A stretch of 64,000 nt of DNA from Pseudomonas prosekii (GCF_900105155.1 NZ_LT629762.1:1302001-1366000); one strand, 5' to 3'; shown: positions 1 through 8,349, numbered from the stretch's first letter. Notes: a model not told the origin generated them from the letters alone. Numbers and translations: made by a program.

Positions 1-580
1 CGGCGGTGCGTTGCTGACTGCGCAGGGCAAAAGCGTCCTGATCCTCGCGCGACACTTCATAGTCGTCGGCGACGTTGTCGGCGGTTTGCGGCATTGCATC
101 GACGCCGTACTGGGCTTTCATCAACGGGTTGATAAAACGCCAGCCGATGGTGGTGTCTTCAAGTTTCATGTTGCGCGAGAACGCCGCGTCAGCCTTGCCC
201 ATGACGAACGGCGCGCGCGACATCGACTCGACGCCGCCGGCAATCGCCAGCTCCATTTCGCCGCTGGCAATCGCGCGGAATGCCGTGCCGATCGCGTCCA
301 TGCCCGAGGCGCAGAGCCGATTAAGGGTGACGCCGGGAATGCTTTCCGGCAGCCCCGCCAGCAACAACGCCATGCGTGCGACGTTGCGGTTGTCTTCGCC
401 GGCCTGGTTGGCGCAACCGAGGAACACCTCGTCCACCGCGCTCCAGTCCACCGACGGGTTGCGCGCCATCAATGCCTTGATCGGCACGGCGGCCAGGTCG
501 TCGGCGCGGACTGCCGACAAACCACCGCCGAAACGGCCGATGGGGGTGCGAATCGCGTCGCAGATATACACGTCACGCAT
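1..580 (-). CDS. pcaF: Beta-ketoadipyl-CoA thiolase PcaF (partial, C-terminus off window)
   Basis: Thiolase that cleaves 3-oxoadipyl-CoA with CoA into succinyl-CoA and acetyl-CoA, the last step of the beta-ketoadipate pathway. The first 193 codons are present; the gene runs off the left edge. The N-terminus MRDVYICDAIRTPIGRFGG is typical of this thiolase, and the acylated cysteine lies at about residue 90 in LNRLCASGMDA. The ATG at 580-578 shares one base with the pcaJ stop (TGATG), with AGGAG about seven bases upstream, so it is translationally coupled to pcaIJ. The acetyl-CoA acetyltransferase family is certain; PcaF follows from the pcaIJ context. Confidence 0.95.
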   Translation of the reverse strand, partial: MRDVYICDAIRTPIGRFGGGLSAVRADDLAAVPIKALMARNPSVDWSAVDEVFLGCANQAGEDNRNVARMALLLAGLPESIPGVTLNRLCASGMDAIGTAFRAIASGEMELAIAGGVESMSRAPFVMGKADAAFSRNMKLEDTTIGWRFINPLMKAQYGVDAMPQTADNVADDYEVSREDQDAFALRSQQRTA

Positions 581-1359
581 CACGCTTCTCCTGGGGCTTG
601 GCCGTGGGCGGCAGCGGTACGGGCTTCCAGATCCCTGAGTGCTTTGAGTTCAATGTCGGTGGGCTCGGCAGTGTTTTCCACGTGATCGGCAAACCGAATC
701 GCCCAACCAGTGGCCGCGACCACTTGCTCGCGGGTCACGCCCGGATGCAGCGCGGTAACCACGAATTCATGGGTACCAACTTCTGGCTCCATGATGCACA
801 GGTCGGTAATGATGCCGACCGGCCCGGCGCCCGGCAGGCCCAGACGTTTGCGCGAATCGCCGCCCTCGCCGTGGCCGACCGAGGTGATGAAGTCGAGTTT
901 GTCGACGAACGAACGCGCCGACTGCTTGAGGATGATCAACACGCTTTTCGCCGAACCGGCGATTTCCGGCGCGCCACCGGCACCCGGCAGACGGACTTTC
1001 GGTTGGTGATAATCGCCGACGACCGTGGTGTTGATGTTGCCGAAGCGATCGACCTGCGCCGCGCCGAGAAAACCGACGTCGATGCGTCCGCCCTGCAGCC
1101 AATAGCGAAAAATCTCACCGGTCGGGACTACGGTGTCAGCGGTTTCCGCCAGTTCACCGTCGCCAATCGACAGCGGCAACACGCTCGGCTTGGCGCCAAT
1201 CGGGCCCGACTCGTAGATCAGCACGACATCCGGCGACGAGGTCAGCCGCGCCAGATTGGCGGCTTTCGACGGCAGGCCGATCCCGACGAAGCACACCGAA
1301 CCGTTTTTCAAGCGGCGCGCGGCGGCCACGGTCATCATTTCGTTGGTGGTGTAAGTCAT
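580..1359 (-). CDS. pcaJ: 3-oxoadipate CoA-transferase subunit B
   Basis: Beta subunit of succinyl-CoA:3-oxoadipate CoA-transferase, which activates 3-oxoadipate for PcaF. It has 259 residues, the usual length. The active-site glutamate of class I CoA-transferases is visible at about residue 50 in LIYESGPIG, and a GxGxP-like stretch (VGIGLPSKAA) lies near the N-terminus. Its ATG overlaps the pcaI stop (TAATG) and its stop overlaps the pcaF start, so pcaI-pcaJ-pcaF form a tightly coupled operon read leftward. Confidence 0.96.
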   Translation of the reverse strand: MTYTTNEMMTVAAARRLKNGSVCFVGIGLPSKAANLARLTSSPDVVLIYESGPIGAKPSVLPLSIGDGELAETADTVVPTGEIFRYWLQGGRIDVGFLGAAQVDRFGNINTTVVGDYHQPKVRLPGAGGAPEIAGSAKSVLIILKQSARSFVDKLDFITSVGHGEGGDSRKRLGLPGAGPVGIITDLCIMEPEVGTHEFVVTALHPGVTREQVVAATGWAIRFADHVENTAEPTDIELKALRDLEARTAAAHGQAPGEA

Positions 1360-2216
1360 TATTTGGCCTCCGAAGCAGCGGCCAGCTTGGCCTGGAACTC
1401 GCTGAAGTCAGCGCAGCCGTGGATGTATTCGTTGATCCACGCGGTGAAGGTTTCGCGGTCGCGGGCAATCGGATCCCAAGCCTGGTAGAAGCGGTTGTCG
1501 CGCTCGTTGTAACCGTGGGCGTAGGACGGGTGCGCGCCGCCGGGCACATGGCAAACCGCGCTCAAGGCCCAGGTTGGCAACACGCAGGAGTTCATCGGCG
1601 CATTCAGGTCGTCGACGATTTCTTCGACGGTGACGATGCAGCGCTTGGCGGCCAGTGCGGCTTCCTTCTGCACGCCAAGAATGCCCCACAGCAGCACGTT
1701 GCCCTTGCGGTCAGCCTTCTGCGCGTGGATCACGGTGATGTCCGGGCGCACCGAGGGCACGGCGGCCAATACTTCGCCGGTGAATGGGCAGGTCACGGTT
1801 TTGATCAGCGGGTTGACCTTCGGCAGGTCGGAACCGGCGTAGGCCCGCAGCACCGCAAACGGCAGCCCGGAAGCGCCGGCGACGTAGGCATTCGCCAGGT
1901 CGGCGTGGCTGTGTTCTTCGATTTCCAGCGGATGCGGCCACTGCTTCTCGACGGCATCACGCAAACGGTGCAGCGAACCGACGCCAGGGTTGCCGCCCCA
2001 GGAGAAAATCAACTTGCGCGCACACCCGGCACCGATCAACTGGTCGTAGATCAGGTCAGGCGTCATGCGCACCAGCGTCAGATCTTTCTTGCCCTGGCGA
2101 ATGATTTCATGACCCGCCGCCGTAGGAATCAGGTGAGTGAAGCCTTCGAGCGCGACGGTATCGCCGTCGTTGACGAATTGCTTCACCGCGTCGTGCAGCG
2201 AAATGATTTCAGCCAT
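1359..2216 (-). CDS. pcaI: 3-oxoadipate CoA-transferase subunit A
   Basis: Alpha subunit of the 3-oxoadipate CoA-transferase that works with PcaJ. The start at 2216 (MAEIISLHDAVKQFV, 285 residues) is chosen because it gives the family length and has GGGAG about eight bases upstream; the frame stays open upstream to about 2393 but those codons do not look like family sequence. The motif EGFTHLIPTAAGHE near residue 24 and SWGGNPGVGS near residue 72 are characteristic. First gene of pcaIJF; PcaR-like sequence sits about 120 bases upstream. Confidence 0.96.
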   Translation of the reverse strand: MAEIISLHDAVKQFVNDGDTVALEGFTHLIPTAAGHEIIRQGKKDLTLVRMTPDLIYDQLIGAGCARKLIFSWGGNPGVGSLHRLRDAVEKQWPHPLEIEEHSHADLANAYVAGASGLPFAVLRAYAGSDLPKVNPLIKTVTCPFTGEVLAAVPSVRPDITVIHAQKADRKGNVLLWGILGVQKEAALAAKRCIVTVEEIVDDLNAPMNSCVLPTWALSAVCHVPGGAHPSYAHGYNERDNRFYQAWDPIARDRETFTAWINEYIHGCADFSEFQAKLAAASEAK

Positions 2217-2315
2217 GGGGCAGGCTCCCGTTTTGTTATGAACCGCAGTGAAAGAAAAAGGCGCGAGGTTCAGCGCCGAAGTCACTGCAGAGTAAGCCGC
2301 GAAAAATGGCCAAAC

Positions 2316-2350
2316 AATCCGATAATCGACTGAGTGTTCGTTTATCGAAC
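2316..2350 (-). promoter_or_regulatory. PcaR-like operator upstream of pcaIJF
   Basis: On the minus strand GTTCGATAAACGAAC (2350-2336) is followed five bases later by GTCGATTATCGGATT (2330-2316). Both resemble the 15-base sequence GTTCGATAATCGCAC known to be bound by Pseudomonas PcaR. The position, about 100-135 bases before pcaI, fits a promoter operator. Binding is inferred from similarity. Confidence 0.6.
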
Positions 2351-2382
2351 AGATTGTTGTTGGGCTATCGACCTTTAAAAGC

Positions 2383-2448
2383 TTCGCGGGCAAGCCTCGC
2401 TCCTACAGGAATACACGTACCCCTGTAGGAGCGAGGCTTGCCCGCGAA
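2383..2448. repeat. REP doublet (inverted pair)
   Basis: Two REP sequences in opposite orientation (2383-2407 and 2424-2448), each with core GGAGCGAGGCTTGCCCGCG or its complement, separated by 16 bases. The pair forms a long imperfect hairpin between the pcaK stop and the pcaI promoter. Confidence 0.9.
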
Positions 2449-2480
2449 GAGGCCCGCACGGTCAATGAAGATTCACGGAA

Positions 2481-3827
2481 TCAGGTCGCATCCGCATGGC
2501 TGACGATGCCTTTGATCACCACCGCCGTGGTCGCCAATGCCGCCGGAATCACCAGCGCCGTCAGCACTTGTTCGAAGTTCCAGCCGAGGCCCAGCAACGT
2601 CGCGCCCATCCACGCGCCGAGGATCGCGCCGAAACGGCCGATCCCGAGCATCCACGACACGCCGGTCGCCCTGCCCTGCGTAGGGTAAAACCGCGCCGCC
2701 AGCGACGGCATCGCCGATTGCGCGCCGTTCACGCACATCCCGGCCACCAGCACCAAGGTCGCCAGCAGCGTGATGTGCCCCAGGCTCTGCCCAACCGCGT
2801 AGGCAAACACCCCCGCCAGCAAGTAGAAAGTGCCGATGACCTTGTGCGGATTAAAGCGGTCCATCGCCCACCCCACACCGACTGCGCTCAACACGCCGCC
2901 GAACTGGAACAGCGCGCCGATAAACGCGGCTTGCTCCATGCTCGCGCCGCTGTCACGCATCAGCGTCGGCAGCCAACTGGTCAGCAGGTAAACGATCACC
3001 AGCCCCATGAAGTAGGTCAGCCACAGCAGCAAAGTGCCGGCGCTGTAGGTCCCGGAAAAAATCACCGCGAAGACGTTACGCGCCTTGACGGTTTGCTGTT
3101 CCGGAACGCTGAAGCTTGAAGCCTGAGCGACGGTTTTCGGGTCGATCGGCGCCAGGGTTCTGCGCACTTTATCGGTGCCGCGGTTTCGGACTACAAGGTA
3201 ACGCGCCGATTCCGGCAGCCAGAACAGCAAAACCACTGCAAGGATCAGCGGCAGAATCCCACCGATCAGCAACAGGCTGTGCCAGCCATACGCCGGGATC
3301 AGGCTCGCTGAAATAAACCCGCCGCCGGCCATGCCGAGGTTGAAACCGCAGAACATGCTGGTCACCAGCAGCGACTTTTTGCGCTCCGGGGTGTATTCCG
3401 ACAGCAGCGTGGTGGCGTTCGGCATCCCGGCGCCGAGGCCGAGGCCGGTGAGAAAACGCAGCACCAGCAACTGGTCGACGTTGGAGCTGTACGCCGAGGC
3501 CAGACTAAAGATGCCGAACAGAAACACCGCGCCCACCAGCACGATTTTGCGCCCGAAGCGGTCAGCCAATGGCCCGGAGCCGAGTGCGCCGAAGACCATG
3601 CCGATCAGCGCGGCACTCATCACCGGGCCGAGGCTGGCGCGATCGATGCCCCAATCTTGAGACAGCGCGGGCGCAATGAAACCCATCGCCGCGGTGTCGA
3701 GGCCATCGAGGAAAACGATCAGGAAACACAGGATCACCACTCGCCACTGGTAACGCGAAATGGGTTGGGCATTGATGAAGGACTGCACGTCGAGGCAGTT
3801 GCCTACAGCGGATTGAGGCTGGTTCAT
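2481..3827 (-). CDS. pcaK: 4-hydroxybenzoate/protocatechuate transporter PcaK (MFS, AAHS family)
   Basis: Inner-membrane proton symporter for aromatic acids that feeds the beta-ketoadipate pathway. 448 residues with about twelve membrane segments. The aromatic-acid:H+ symporter signature DGLDTAAMGF places aspartates at residues 41 and 44, the positions known to be essential in P. putida PcaK. The MFS loop motif GPLADRFGRK follows at about residue 84. Read leftward between pcaR and pcaI. It has its own upstream region with a large PcaR-like palindrome, so it is probably transcribed separately from pcaIJF. Confidence 0.93.
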   Translation of the reverse strand: MNQPQSAVGNCLDVQSFINAQPISRYQWRVVILCFLIVFLDGLDTAAMGFIAPALSQDWGIDRASLGPVMSAALIGMVFGALGSGPLADRFGRKIVLVGAVFLFGIFSLASAYSSNVDQLLVLRFLTGLGLGAGMPNATTLLSEYTPERKKSLLVTSMFCGFNLGMAGGGFISASLIPAYGWHSLLLIGGILPLILAVVLLFWLPESARYLVVRNRGTDKVRRTLAPIDPKTVAQASSFSVPEQQTVKARNVFAVIFSGTYSAGTLLLWLTYFMGLVIVYLLTSWLPTLMRDSGASMEQAAFIGALFQFGGVLSAVGVGWAMDRFNPHKVIGTFYLLAGVFAYAVGQSLGHITLLATLVLVAGMCVNGAQSAMPSLAARFYPTQGRATGVSWMLGIGRFGAILGAWMGATLLGLGWNFEQVLTALVIPAALATTAVVIKGIVSHADAT

Positions 3828-3961
3828 TATTTTTGTTCCACGCCGGGAGCGCGTGGCCTCTTCTCATTATTATTGGGGTCGTCGTCCGGTGCTCTGGCCG
3901 AGGGCCAACGGCGCCGGATGACGCTGCCGCGACATTAATGATCGGAGGGAAACAGCGTCAA

Positions 3962-3993
3962 TTCGATAAACGCAACTCTGTGCGTTTATCGAA
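3962..3993. promoter_or_regulatory. PcaR-like palindromic operator upstream of pcaK
   Basis: Perfect inverted repeat: TTCGATAAACGCA (3962-3974) and its exact complement TGCGTTTATCGAA (3981-3993) around a six-base spacer. Each arm matches most of the known PcaR target. It lies between the pcaR stop and the pcaK start, about 135-166 bases before pcaK. Confidence 0.65.
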
Positions 3994-4013
3994 CAGCTTA
4001 GTCAGGTCAATTG

Positions 4014-4856
4014 TCAGGCAAACAGCTGGGCGCTGAGGTCGCGGCTGGCGCTGAGCAGTCCCGGGAGGAAACGCTGCTCCAGTTCATTGCGGCTGACGCG
4101 CCCGGCGTGAGTGCTGACGTTGAGCGCCGCGACCACTTGGCCCGAGGCGTCATATACCGGCACGGCAATCGAGCGCAGGCCTTGCTCCAGTTCCTGATCG
4201 ACGATGCACCAGCCCTGCTGCCGCACTTCTTGCAGGCATTCGAGCAGCGCTTGCGGTGTGTGCAGCGTGCGGCTGGTTTTCGCCTGAAATTCCGCGTGGT
4301 CGAGGTACTCGCCCAGGGTTGTGTCGTCGAGCGCGGCCAACAGGATGCGGCCCATCGACGTGCAATAGGCCGGCAAGCGGCCGCCGACCGACAAATCCAC
4401 CGAAATCAGCCGTTGCGTGGTCGCCGAGCGCGCGATGTACAGAATGTCATCGCCCTCCAGCGTGGCCATGTTGCAAGCCTCGTGCAGTTGTTCGCTCATG
4501 CGATCCAGATACGGTTGCGCCGACACCGCCAGCGGCGTCGAGGACACGTAGGCATGGCCAAGCGTCAAGACTTTGGGCAGCAGCGAATAGGTCCGCCCGT
4601 CCGTGGTGGCGTAGCCGAGTTTGATCAAGGTGTGTAGGCAACGTCGCACGGCGGCGCGGGGAATTTCCGTGCGATGGCTGATCTGCGCGATGGTCAGGTG
4701 CCGCTTGCGCTCCTGAAAGGCCTGCACCACCGCCAGGCCACGGGCCAGCGAGGTCATGAAATCCGGGTCGCCGGTCATGGCTTGAATGCGCTTGGCCGGC
4801 GAAGCGACGATCGGCGGCGCCACTGAGGCGAAGGAGTTGCGCAGTTGATCGTTCAT
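4014..4856 (-). CDS. pcaR: IclR-family regulator PcaR of the pca genes
   Basis: Transcription regulator that in Pseudomonas activates pca genes with beta-ketoadipate as coinducer. 280 residues: a winged helix-turn-helix near residues 34-95 (SLARGLAVVQAF, LTIAQISHRTEIPRAAVRRCL) and a C-terminal IclR effector domain (GRLPAYCTSMGRILLAAL, QELEQGLRSIAVPVYD). The start at 4856 has AAAGGACC upstream. Adjacent to pcaK in the same orientation. A palindrome of PcaR-like half-sites lies 84-113 bases upstream, suggesting autoregulation. Confidence 0.92.
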   Translation of the reverse strand: MNDQLRNSFASVAPPIVASPAKRIQAMTGDPDFMTSLARGLAVVQAFQERKRHLTIAQISHRTEIPRAAVRRCLHTLIKLGYATTDGRTYSLLPKVLTLGHAYVSSTPLAVSAQPYLDRMSEQLHEACNMATLEGDDILYIARSATTQRLISVDLSVGGRLPAYCTSMGRILLAALDDTTLGEYLDHAEFQAKTSRTLHTPQALLECLQEVRQQGWCIVDQELEQGLRSIAVPVYDASGQVVAALNVSTHAGRVSRNELEQRFLPGLLSASRDLSAQLFA

Positions 4857-5547
4857 ATCAGGTCCTTTTTCCTACACGGATCGATGGCTATTACAAGCGG
4901 CTCCTTGCCAGCAACACAAGTCGCCGACGACGAGATTGGGCGATTATCGAACCGTCGCCCGATAATCGCAATCGCCCGCCCGATGAGCTTGCGCGGCTGG
5001 AAAGCACATCAGCATTGTTCCTCGATGTTTTTAGTGTTGCGCGTTCTGTGCACTAAAGTGCCAATGTAAGGACGCGAACTTGTTCGACTTGTTGGCGTCA
5101 GAAACAGATCGCGAAATAGTGCTCGCCGGCAATACTCTAATTACCGGTAAAAGTTGCGAGTAACAAAATCATCACACACCACGAACCACTTTTAACTCTC
5201 GGGAGATAGTGTTCTTCGAATCGATGGCTATAATGCACCTCAGTGGCAGCGCGGCGTCTTAATTGCCAAGCCCGCCACCCGGAGCGCGATGTCCCATCGC
5301 CGCCGCCCGCAGCCAGCGCCGGAAGCAACCTTGCAGGTTTATCCAACGCGCTCGCTGAAACAGGACTCTGAAGCTACGTCAGCTGTTTTTTATCTGGTGC
5401 CGTGGCCGCCTGCAACATGGAACTGTTGATCATTGTGTCGTGCACAAGTCGATGCCTTTTCGGGCATTGTCCTTTCGACGAACGTGGTCAATTAATTTGA
5501 TGCAGTGCGTTTCACCAGAATTTATCTCAACTCAAACAGGTAGCACT
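4857..5547. other. Intergenic region upstream of pcaR: operator and possible sRNA, no gene seen
   Basis: About 690 bases without a convincing protein gene on either strand. It holds the pcaR operator (4940-4969) and a TATAAT hexamer at 5228-5233. The hexamer precedes a GC-rich stretch ending in a short hairpin (AGCT-ACGTC-AGCT) followed by T6 near 5375-5392, which could be a small RNA or a leader. Confidence 0.5.
4940..4969. promoter_or_regulatory. PcaR-like palindrome upstream of pcaR
   Basis: GCGATTATC (4940-4948) and its complement GATAATCGC (4961-4969) separated by 12 bases. The left arm continues into GAAC, so on the minus strand it reads GTTCGATAATCGC, nearly identical to the known PcaR site. 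Autoregulation is inferred. Confidence 0.6.
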
Positions 5548-5748
5548 GTGACGAAAGACGAACTGCGCGCGGAACTTGAGCGCCAGGAACAACGTTACAA
5601 GGAAGTTTACGGCGGGGAAGTCACCACCTACGCCGCCCAGCCCGAACCGGAACGCAAACCCTGGCGTAAACGCGCCACCGTTCAGGACCAGGCTTTTTCC
5701 CAGGAACTGCAGAAGATGGAAAAGGAACTCAAAGCCGAGGAGCCTTGA
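5548..5748 (+). CDS. Small conserved charged protein, function unknown
   Basis: 66 residues starting at GTG 5548 ([20 protein letters not shown]), rich in Glu, Lys and Arg, probably helical, with no signal peptide or membrane segment. The frame is open upstream to an ATG at 5440, but residues before the GTG look random. I recall a similar short protein in other pseudomonads but know no function. It stands alone between the pcaR upstream region and pit, on the plus strand. Confidence 0.7.
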   Translation: MTKDELRAELERQEQRYKEVYGGEVTTYAAQPEPERKPWRKRATVQDQAFSQELQKMEKELKAEEP

Positions 5749-6124
5749 CCGGCCCGGCCTGAATCCTTCAAGGGTCTGCGTCTGCACCGGCTAAAAGCGC
5801 GGTGTTGCGACAATGCCTCACGCGCCCGTTACCCGCGGGCAGCGGCCACCTCACCCAACGGATGAGGCAAATGGCGCATGTGCGACCCTCTTCGCAGATA
5901 TTTCATACATCTATTTCAGCGCCCCGCATTCGCGCGCCGCACGCCCGTGCCCGAAACATTTTTCAATAAAATCAAAGCATTGCGAAACCCGGTAGAAACC
6001 TGGGGATAAGGCCTCTGCCCGCCTCTAATTCGTTGAAGAATGTTACCGACGAGCAGCTAGTGCATCGATTTCCACACTTTTCTGGCATAATCGCGCCCCC
6101 TTACGACCGGGTCAGAAAACCTTC
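5749..6124. other. Intergenic region upstream of pit
   Basis: 376 bases with no supported gene. A CATAAT hexamer at 6086-6091, 34 bases before the pit ATG, could be a -10 element, but no matching -35 was found at normal spacing. No phosphate (Pho) box was recognised. Confidence 0.4.
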
Positions 6125-7600
6125 ATGATCGATTTATTCAGCGGACTGGATGCTTGGGTGCTTGTGAGCCTCTTGCTCGCCCTGGCCTTTGTCCTCGCCT
6201 TCGAGTTCATCAACGGCTTTCATGACACTGCTAACGCGGTGGCCACCGTTATCTACACCAAAGCCATGCCGCCTCATCTGGCGGTGTTCTTTTCCGGTGT
6301 GTTCAACTTTCTCGGCGTTTTGCTGGGCGGTGTTGGCGTGGCGTATGCCATCGTCCACTTGCTGCCGGTAGAGCTGCTGATCAATGTGAACACCGGACAC
6401 GGACTGGCCATGGTCTTCTCGTTGCTCGCCGCCGCGATCACCTGGAACCTGGGCACCTGGTACTTCGGGATCCCGGCTTCGAGCTCGCACACCTTGATCG
6501 GTTCGATCCTTGGTGTCGGCCTGGCCAACGCGTTGATCAACGACATTCCGTTGGCCGATGGCGTGAACTGGCAGAAAGCGATCGATATCGGCGCCTCGCT
6601 GGTGTTCTCGCCAATGGCCGGCTTCCTCGTTGCCGCGCTGGTGCTGATCGGCCTTAAATGGTGGCGTCCGCTGTCGAAGATGCACAAGACCCCGGACCAG
6701 CGCCGCAAGCTCGACGACAAGAAGCACCCGCCATTCTGGAATCGCCTGGTTTTGGTGATTTCGGCAATGGCCGTGAGCTTCGTGCACGGCTCCAACGATG
6801 GTCAGAAAGGCATCGGCCTGATCATGTTGGTATTGATCGGTATCGTGCCGGCGCAGTTCGTTCTCGACCTCGGCAGCACTACCTACCAGATCGAGCGGAC
6901 CCGCGATGCGACGCTGCACTTGAGCCAGTTCTACAAGCGCAATGGCGACACCCTGGGCGAGTTCCTGGCACTGGGCAAAAGTGTTGAAGGCGATCTGCCG
7001 GAGAAATTCCGTTGCAACCCGCAACAGACCGAACCGACCATCAGCGCCCTGCTCGACACCCTTAAAGGTGTTGCCGATTACCACTCGCTGACCGCAGAAA
7101 GCCGCATCGAAGTGCGTCGCTACCTGCTCTGCCTGGATGACACGGCACGTAAAGTCGCCAAGCTGCCAGGCCTGCAATCGCGTGAAAAGGCTGACCTCGA
7201 CAAGCTGCGCAAAGACCTGACCACCACCACTGAATACGCGCCGTTCTGGGTGATTCTGGCGGTTGCCCTGGCTCTGGGCCTGGGCACCATGGTTGGCTGG
7301 AAACGCGTAGTGCTGACCATTGGCGAGAAGATCGGCAAGCAAGGCATGACGTACGCTCAAGGCATGTCGGCGCAGATCACCACGGCGTGCATGATTGGCT
7401 TGGCGAACATCTTCAGCCTGCCGGTTTCCACCACCCACGTATTGTCGTCGGGTGTGGCCGGGACCATGGTCGCGAACAAAAGCGGCCTGCAGGGCGGCAC
7501 CGTGAAAACTATCCTGTTGGCGTGGGTCCTGACCCTGCCGGCCACTGTCGCACTGTCGGCCGGCCTGTTCTGGCTGGCGTCGAAGGCGCTGGGTAGCTGA
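6125..7600 (+). CDS. pit: Low-affinity inorganic phosphate transporter (PiT family)
   Basis: Proton- or cation-coupled inner-membrane phosphate (metal-phosphate) permease of 491 residues, normal PitA length. Both duplicated PiT signatures are visible: GFHDTANAVATVIYT at about residues 31-45 and GSNDGQKGIG at about 222-231. A cytoplasmic insert of some 120 residues (about 245-370) separates two groups of membrane helices; the C-terminal half repeats the ISS/VSTTHV pattern. Monocistronic: a strong terminator follows 15 bases after the stop. Confidence 0.95.
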   Translation: MIDLFSGLDAWVLVSLLLALAFVLAFEFINGFHDTANAVATVIYTKAMPPHLAVFFSGVFNFLGVLLGGVGVAYAIVHLLPVELLINVNTGHGLAMVFSLLAAAITWNLGTWYFGIPASSSHTLIGSILGVGLANALINDIPLADGVNWQKAIDIGASLVFSPMAGFLVAALVLIGLKWWRPLSKMHKTPDQRRKLDDKKHPPFWNRLVLVISAMAVSFVHGSNDGQKGIGLIMLVLIGIVPAQFVLDLGSTTYQIERTRDATLHLSQFYKRNGDTLGEFLALGKSVEGDLPEKFRCNPQQTEPTISALLDTLKGVADYHSLTAESRIEVRRYLLCLDDTARKVAKLPGLQSREKADLDKLRKDLTTTTEYAPFWVILAVALALGLGTMVGWKRVVLTIGEKIGKQGMTYAQGMSAQITTACMIGLANIFSLPVSTTHVLSSGVAGTMVANKSGLQGGTVKTILLAWVLTLPATVALSAGLFWLASKALGS

Positions 7601-7614
7601 TCGATCGCTGCATC

Positions 7615-7650
7615 GAAAAAGGCGCGTTCCGCAAGGTTCGCGCCTTTTTC
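7615..7650 (+). terminator. Rho-independent terminator of pit
   Basis: Stem GGCGCG (7621-7626) with CGCGCC (7639-7644), extended by A5/T5, followed by a T run; placed just after the pit stop. Confidence 0.9.
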
Positions 7651-7704
7651 ATGTCTGCTGCTTTTCGCGAATGCCCAACGGTAGGGGGCTGGTGTTTTTT
7701 CAGG

Positions 7705-7731
7705 CAAAAAAAAGGGCAACCGAAGTTGCCC
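7705..7731 (-). terminator. Rho-independent terminator of ccoM (minus strand)
   Basis: GGGCAAC (7714-7720) and GTTGCCC (7725-7731) form a perfect seven-pair stem; on the minus strand the loop is TTCG and the stem is followed by eight T. It ends the ccoM transcript 35 bases after its stop codon. Confidence 0.9.
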
Positions 7732-7765
7732 AAAATGCCTTGCGTGCTCATTGCTCTGGAAAGAA

Positions 7766-7879
7766 CTACGGTTTGCGCTTATGCGAATCCTTCCAGATGA
7801 AATATCCAAACCCTGCAAAAAACAGAACCATGAGGCCGACTGTCAGCACTCCGGCGATCACCACGTTATCGAAAAACAT
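7766..7879 (-). CDS. ccoM: cbb3-type cytochrome c oxidase subunit CcoM
   Basis: A 37-residue single-span membrane protein: MFFDNVVIAGVLTVGLMVL, then an aromatic-rich end of the helix, then the basic tail WKDSHKRKP. Length, N-terminal MFxDNVV and the IWKDSHK tail match what I know of CcoM, the small extra subunit found in the Pseudomonas stutzeri cbb3 oxidase, where it supports assembly or stability. A strong AGGAGG precedes the ATG, a dedicated terminator follows, and an ANR-type box lies 72 bases upstream. All support a real, oxygen-regulated single gene away from the ccoNOQP operon. Confidence 0.8.
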   Translation of the reverse strand: MFFDNVVIAGVLTVGLMVLFFAGFGYFIWKDSHKRKP

Positions 7880-7944
7880 GACTGGCCTCCTGCACTTGCC
7901 CTGTTGCGATAGGGCTAAGTTAACCAATAAGGCAGGAGAGAAAA

Positions 7945-7958
7945 TTGACCGGGATCAA
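7945..7958 (-). promoter_or_regulatory. ANR/FNR box upstream of ccoM
   Basis: TTGACCGGGATCAA fits the FNR/ANR consensus TTGAT-N4-ATCAA with one mismatch. Its centre is 72 bases before the ccoM ATG; if it sits at -41.5 the transcript starts near 7910, and a TAACTT hexamer at 7922-7917 would be the -10. Confidence 0.7.
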
Positions 7959-7994
7959 TGTCGCCCGAGACTGGGCGTAAAGGAGGGGAAATAA

Positions 7995-8008
7995 CTGACC
8001 TGCATCAA
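7995..8008 (-). promoter_or_regulatory. Second, weaker ANR-like box
   Basis: CTGACCTGCATCAA has a perfect right half (ATCAA) and a degenerate left half. Its centre is 50 bases upstream of the stronger box, close to five helical turns. Confidence 0.4.
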
Positions 8009-8023
8009 TCGATGCAGGGTGCT

Positions 8024-8203
8024 TCAACGCTTTTTCGGTTTGTTTTTCGACTTTTTCTCGGTTTTGCCCGACTTCTTGGCTTTGCCTAGCGGCATGGCCT
8101 GCTCGAATGCCTGACGGACTTCATTCAGGCGCTTGTCGTTGAGGTCGTGCACACGCTTGGCGCGTTCGGCACCGAGGTCGATCAGTTTGTCTTCTTGGCT
8201 CAT
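8024..8203 (-). CDS. Small lysine-rich protein, function unknown
   Basis: 59 residues starting MSQEDKLIDLGAERAKRVHD, with a helical N-terminal half (LNDKRLNEVRQAFEQAMPLG) and a strongly basic tail made of KKSGK/TEKKSK/NKPKKR-type segments. The tail suggests nucleic-acid contact but nothing identifies a function. The coding frame is supported by length, an ordered amphipathic first half and position between separately transcribed genes. No clear Shine-Dalgarno sequence was seen. Confidence 0.6.
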   Translation of the reverse strand: MSQEDKLIDLGAERAKRVHDLNDKRLNEVRQAFEQAMPLGKAKKSGKTEKKSKNKPKKR

Positions 8204-8349
8204 GGTTCAGTGCATCGCTGGAAAGAGTTCGGTCGGATTGCGCCAATAATGCGGTCTGGCGACCGCGCTGACCAGTCAGCCGTCAGTTTCCGCCGCGACA
8301 GCTCTCAAAGACAGTCCTCGAAAACAGTCCTCAAGCAGCCTGACCAACC

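Noticed and set aside
5137-5346. A 69-codon minus-strand frame in the gap before the 66-residue protein gene
   Set aside because: No ribosome site, arginine-rich random composition, no family resemblance.
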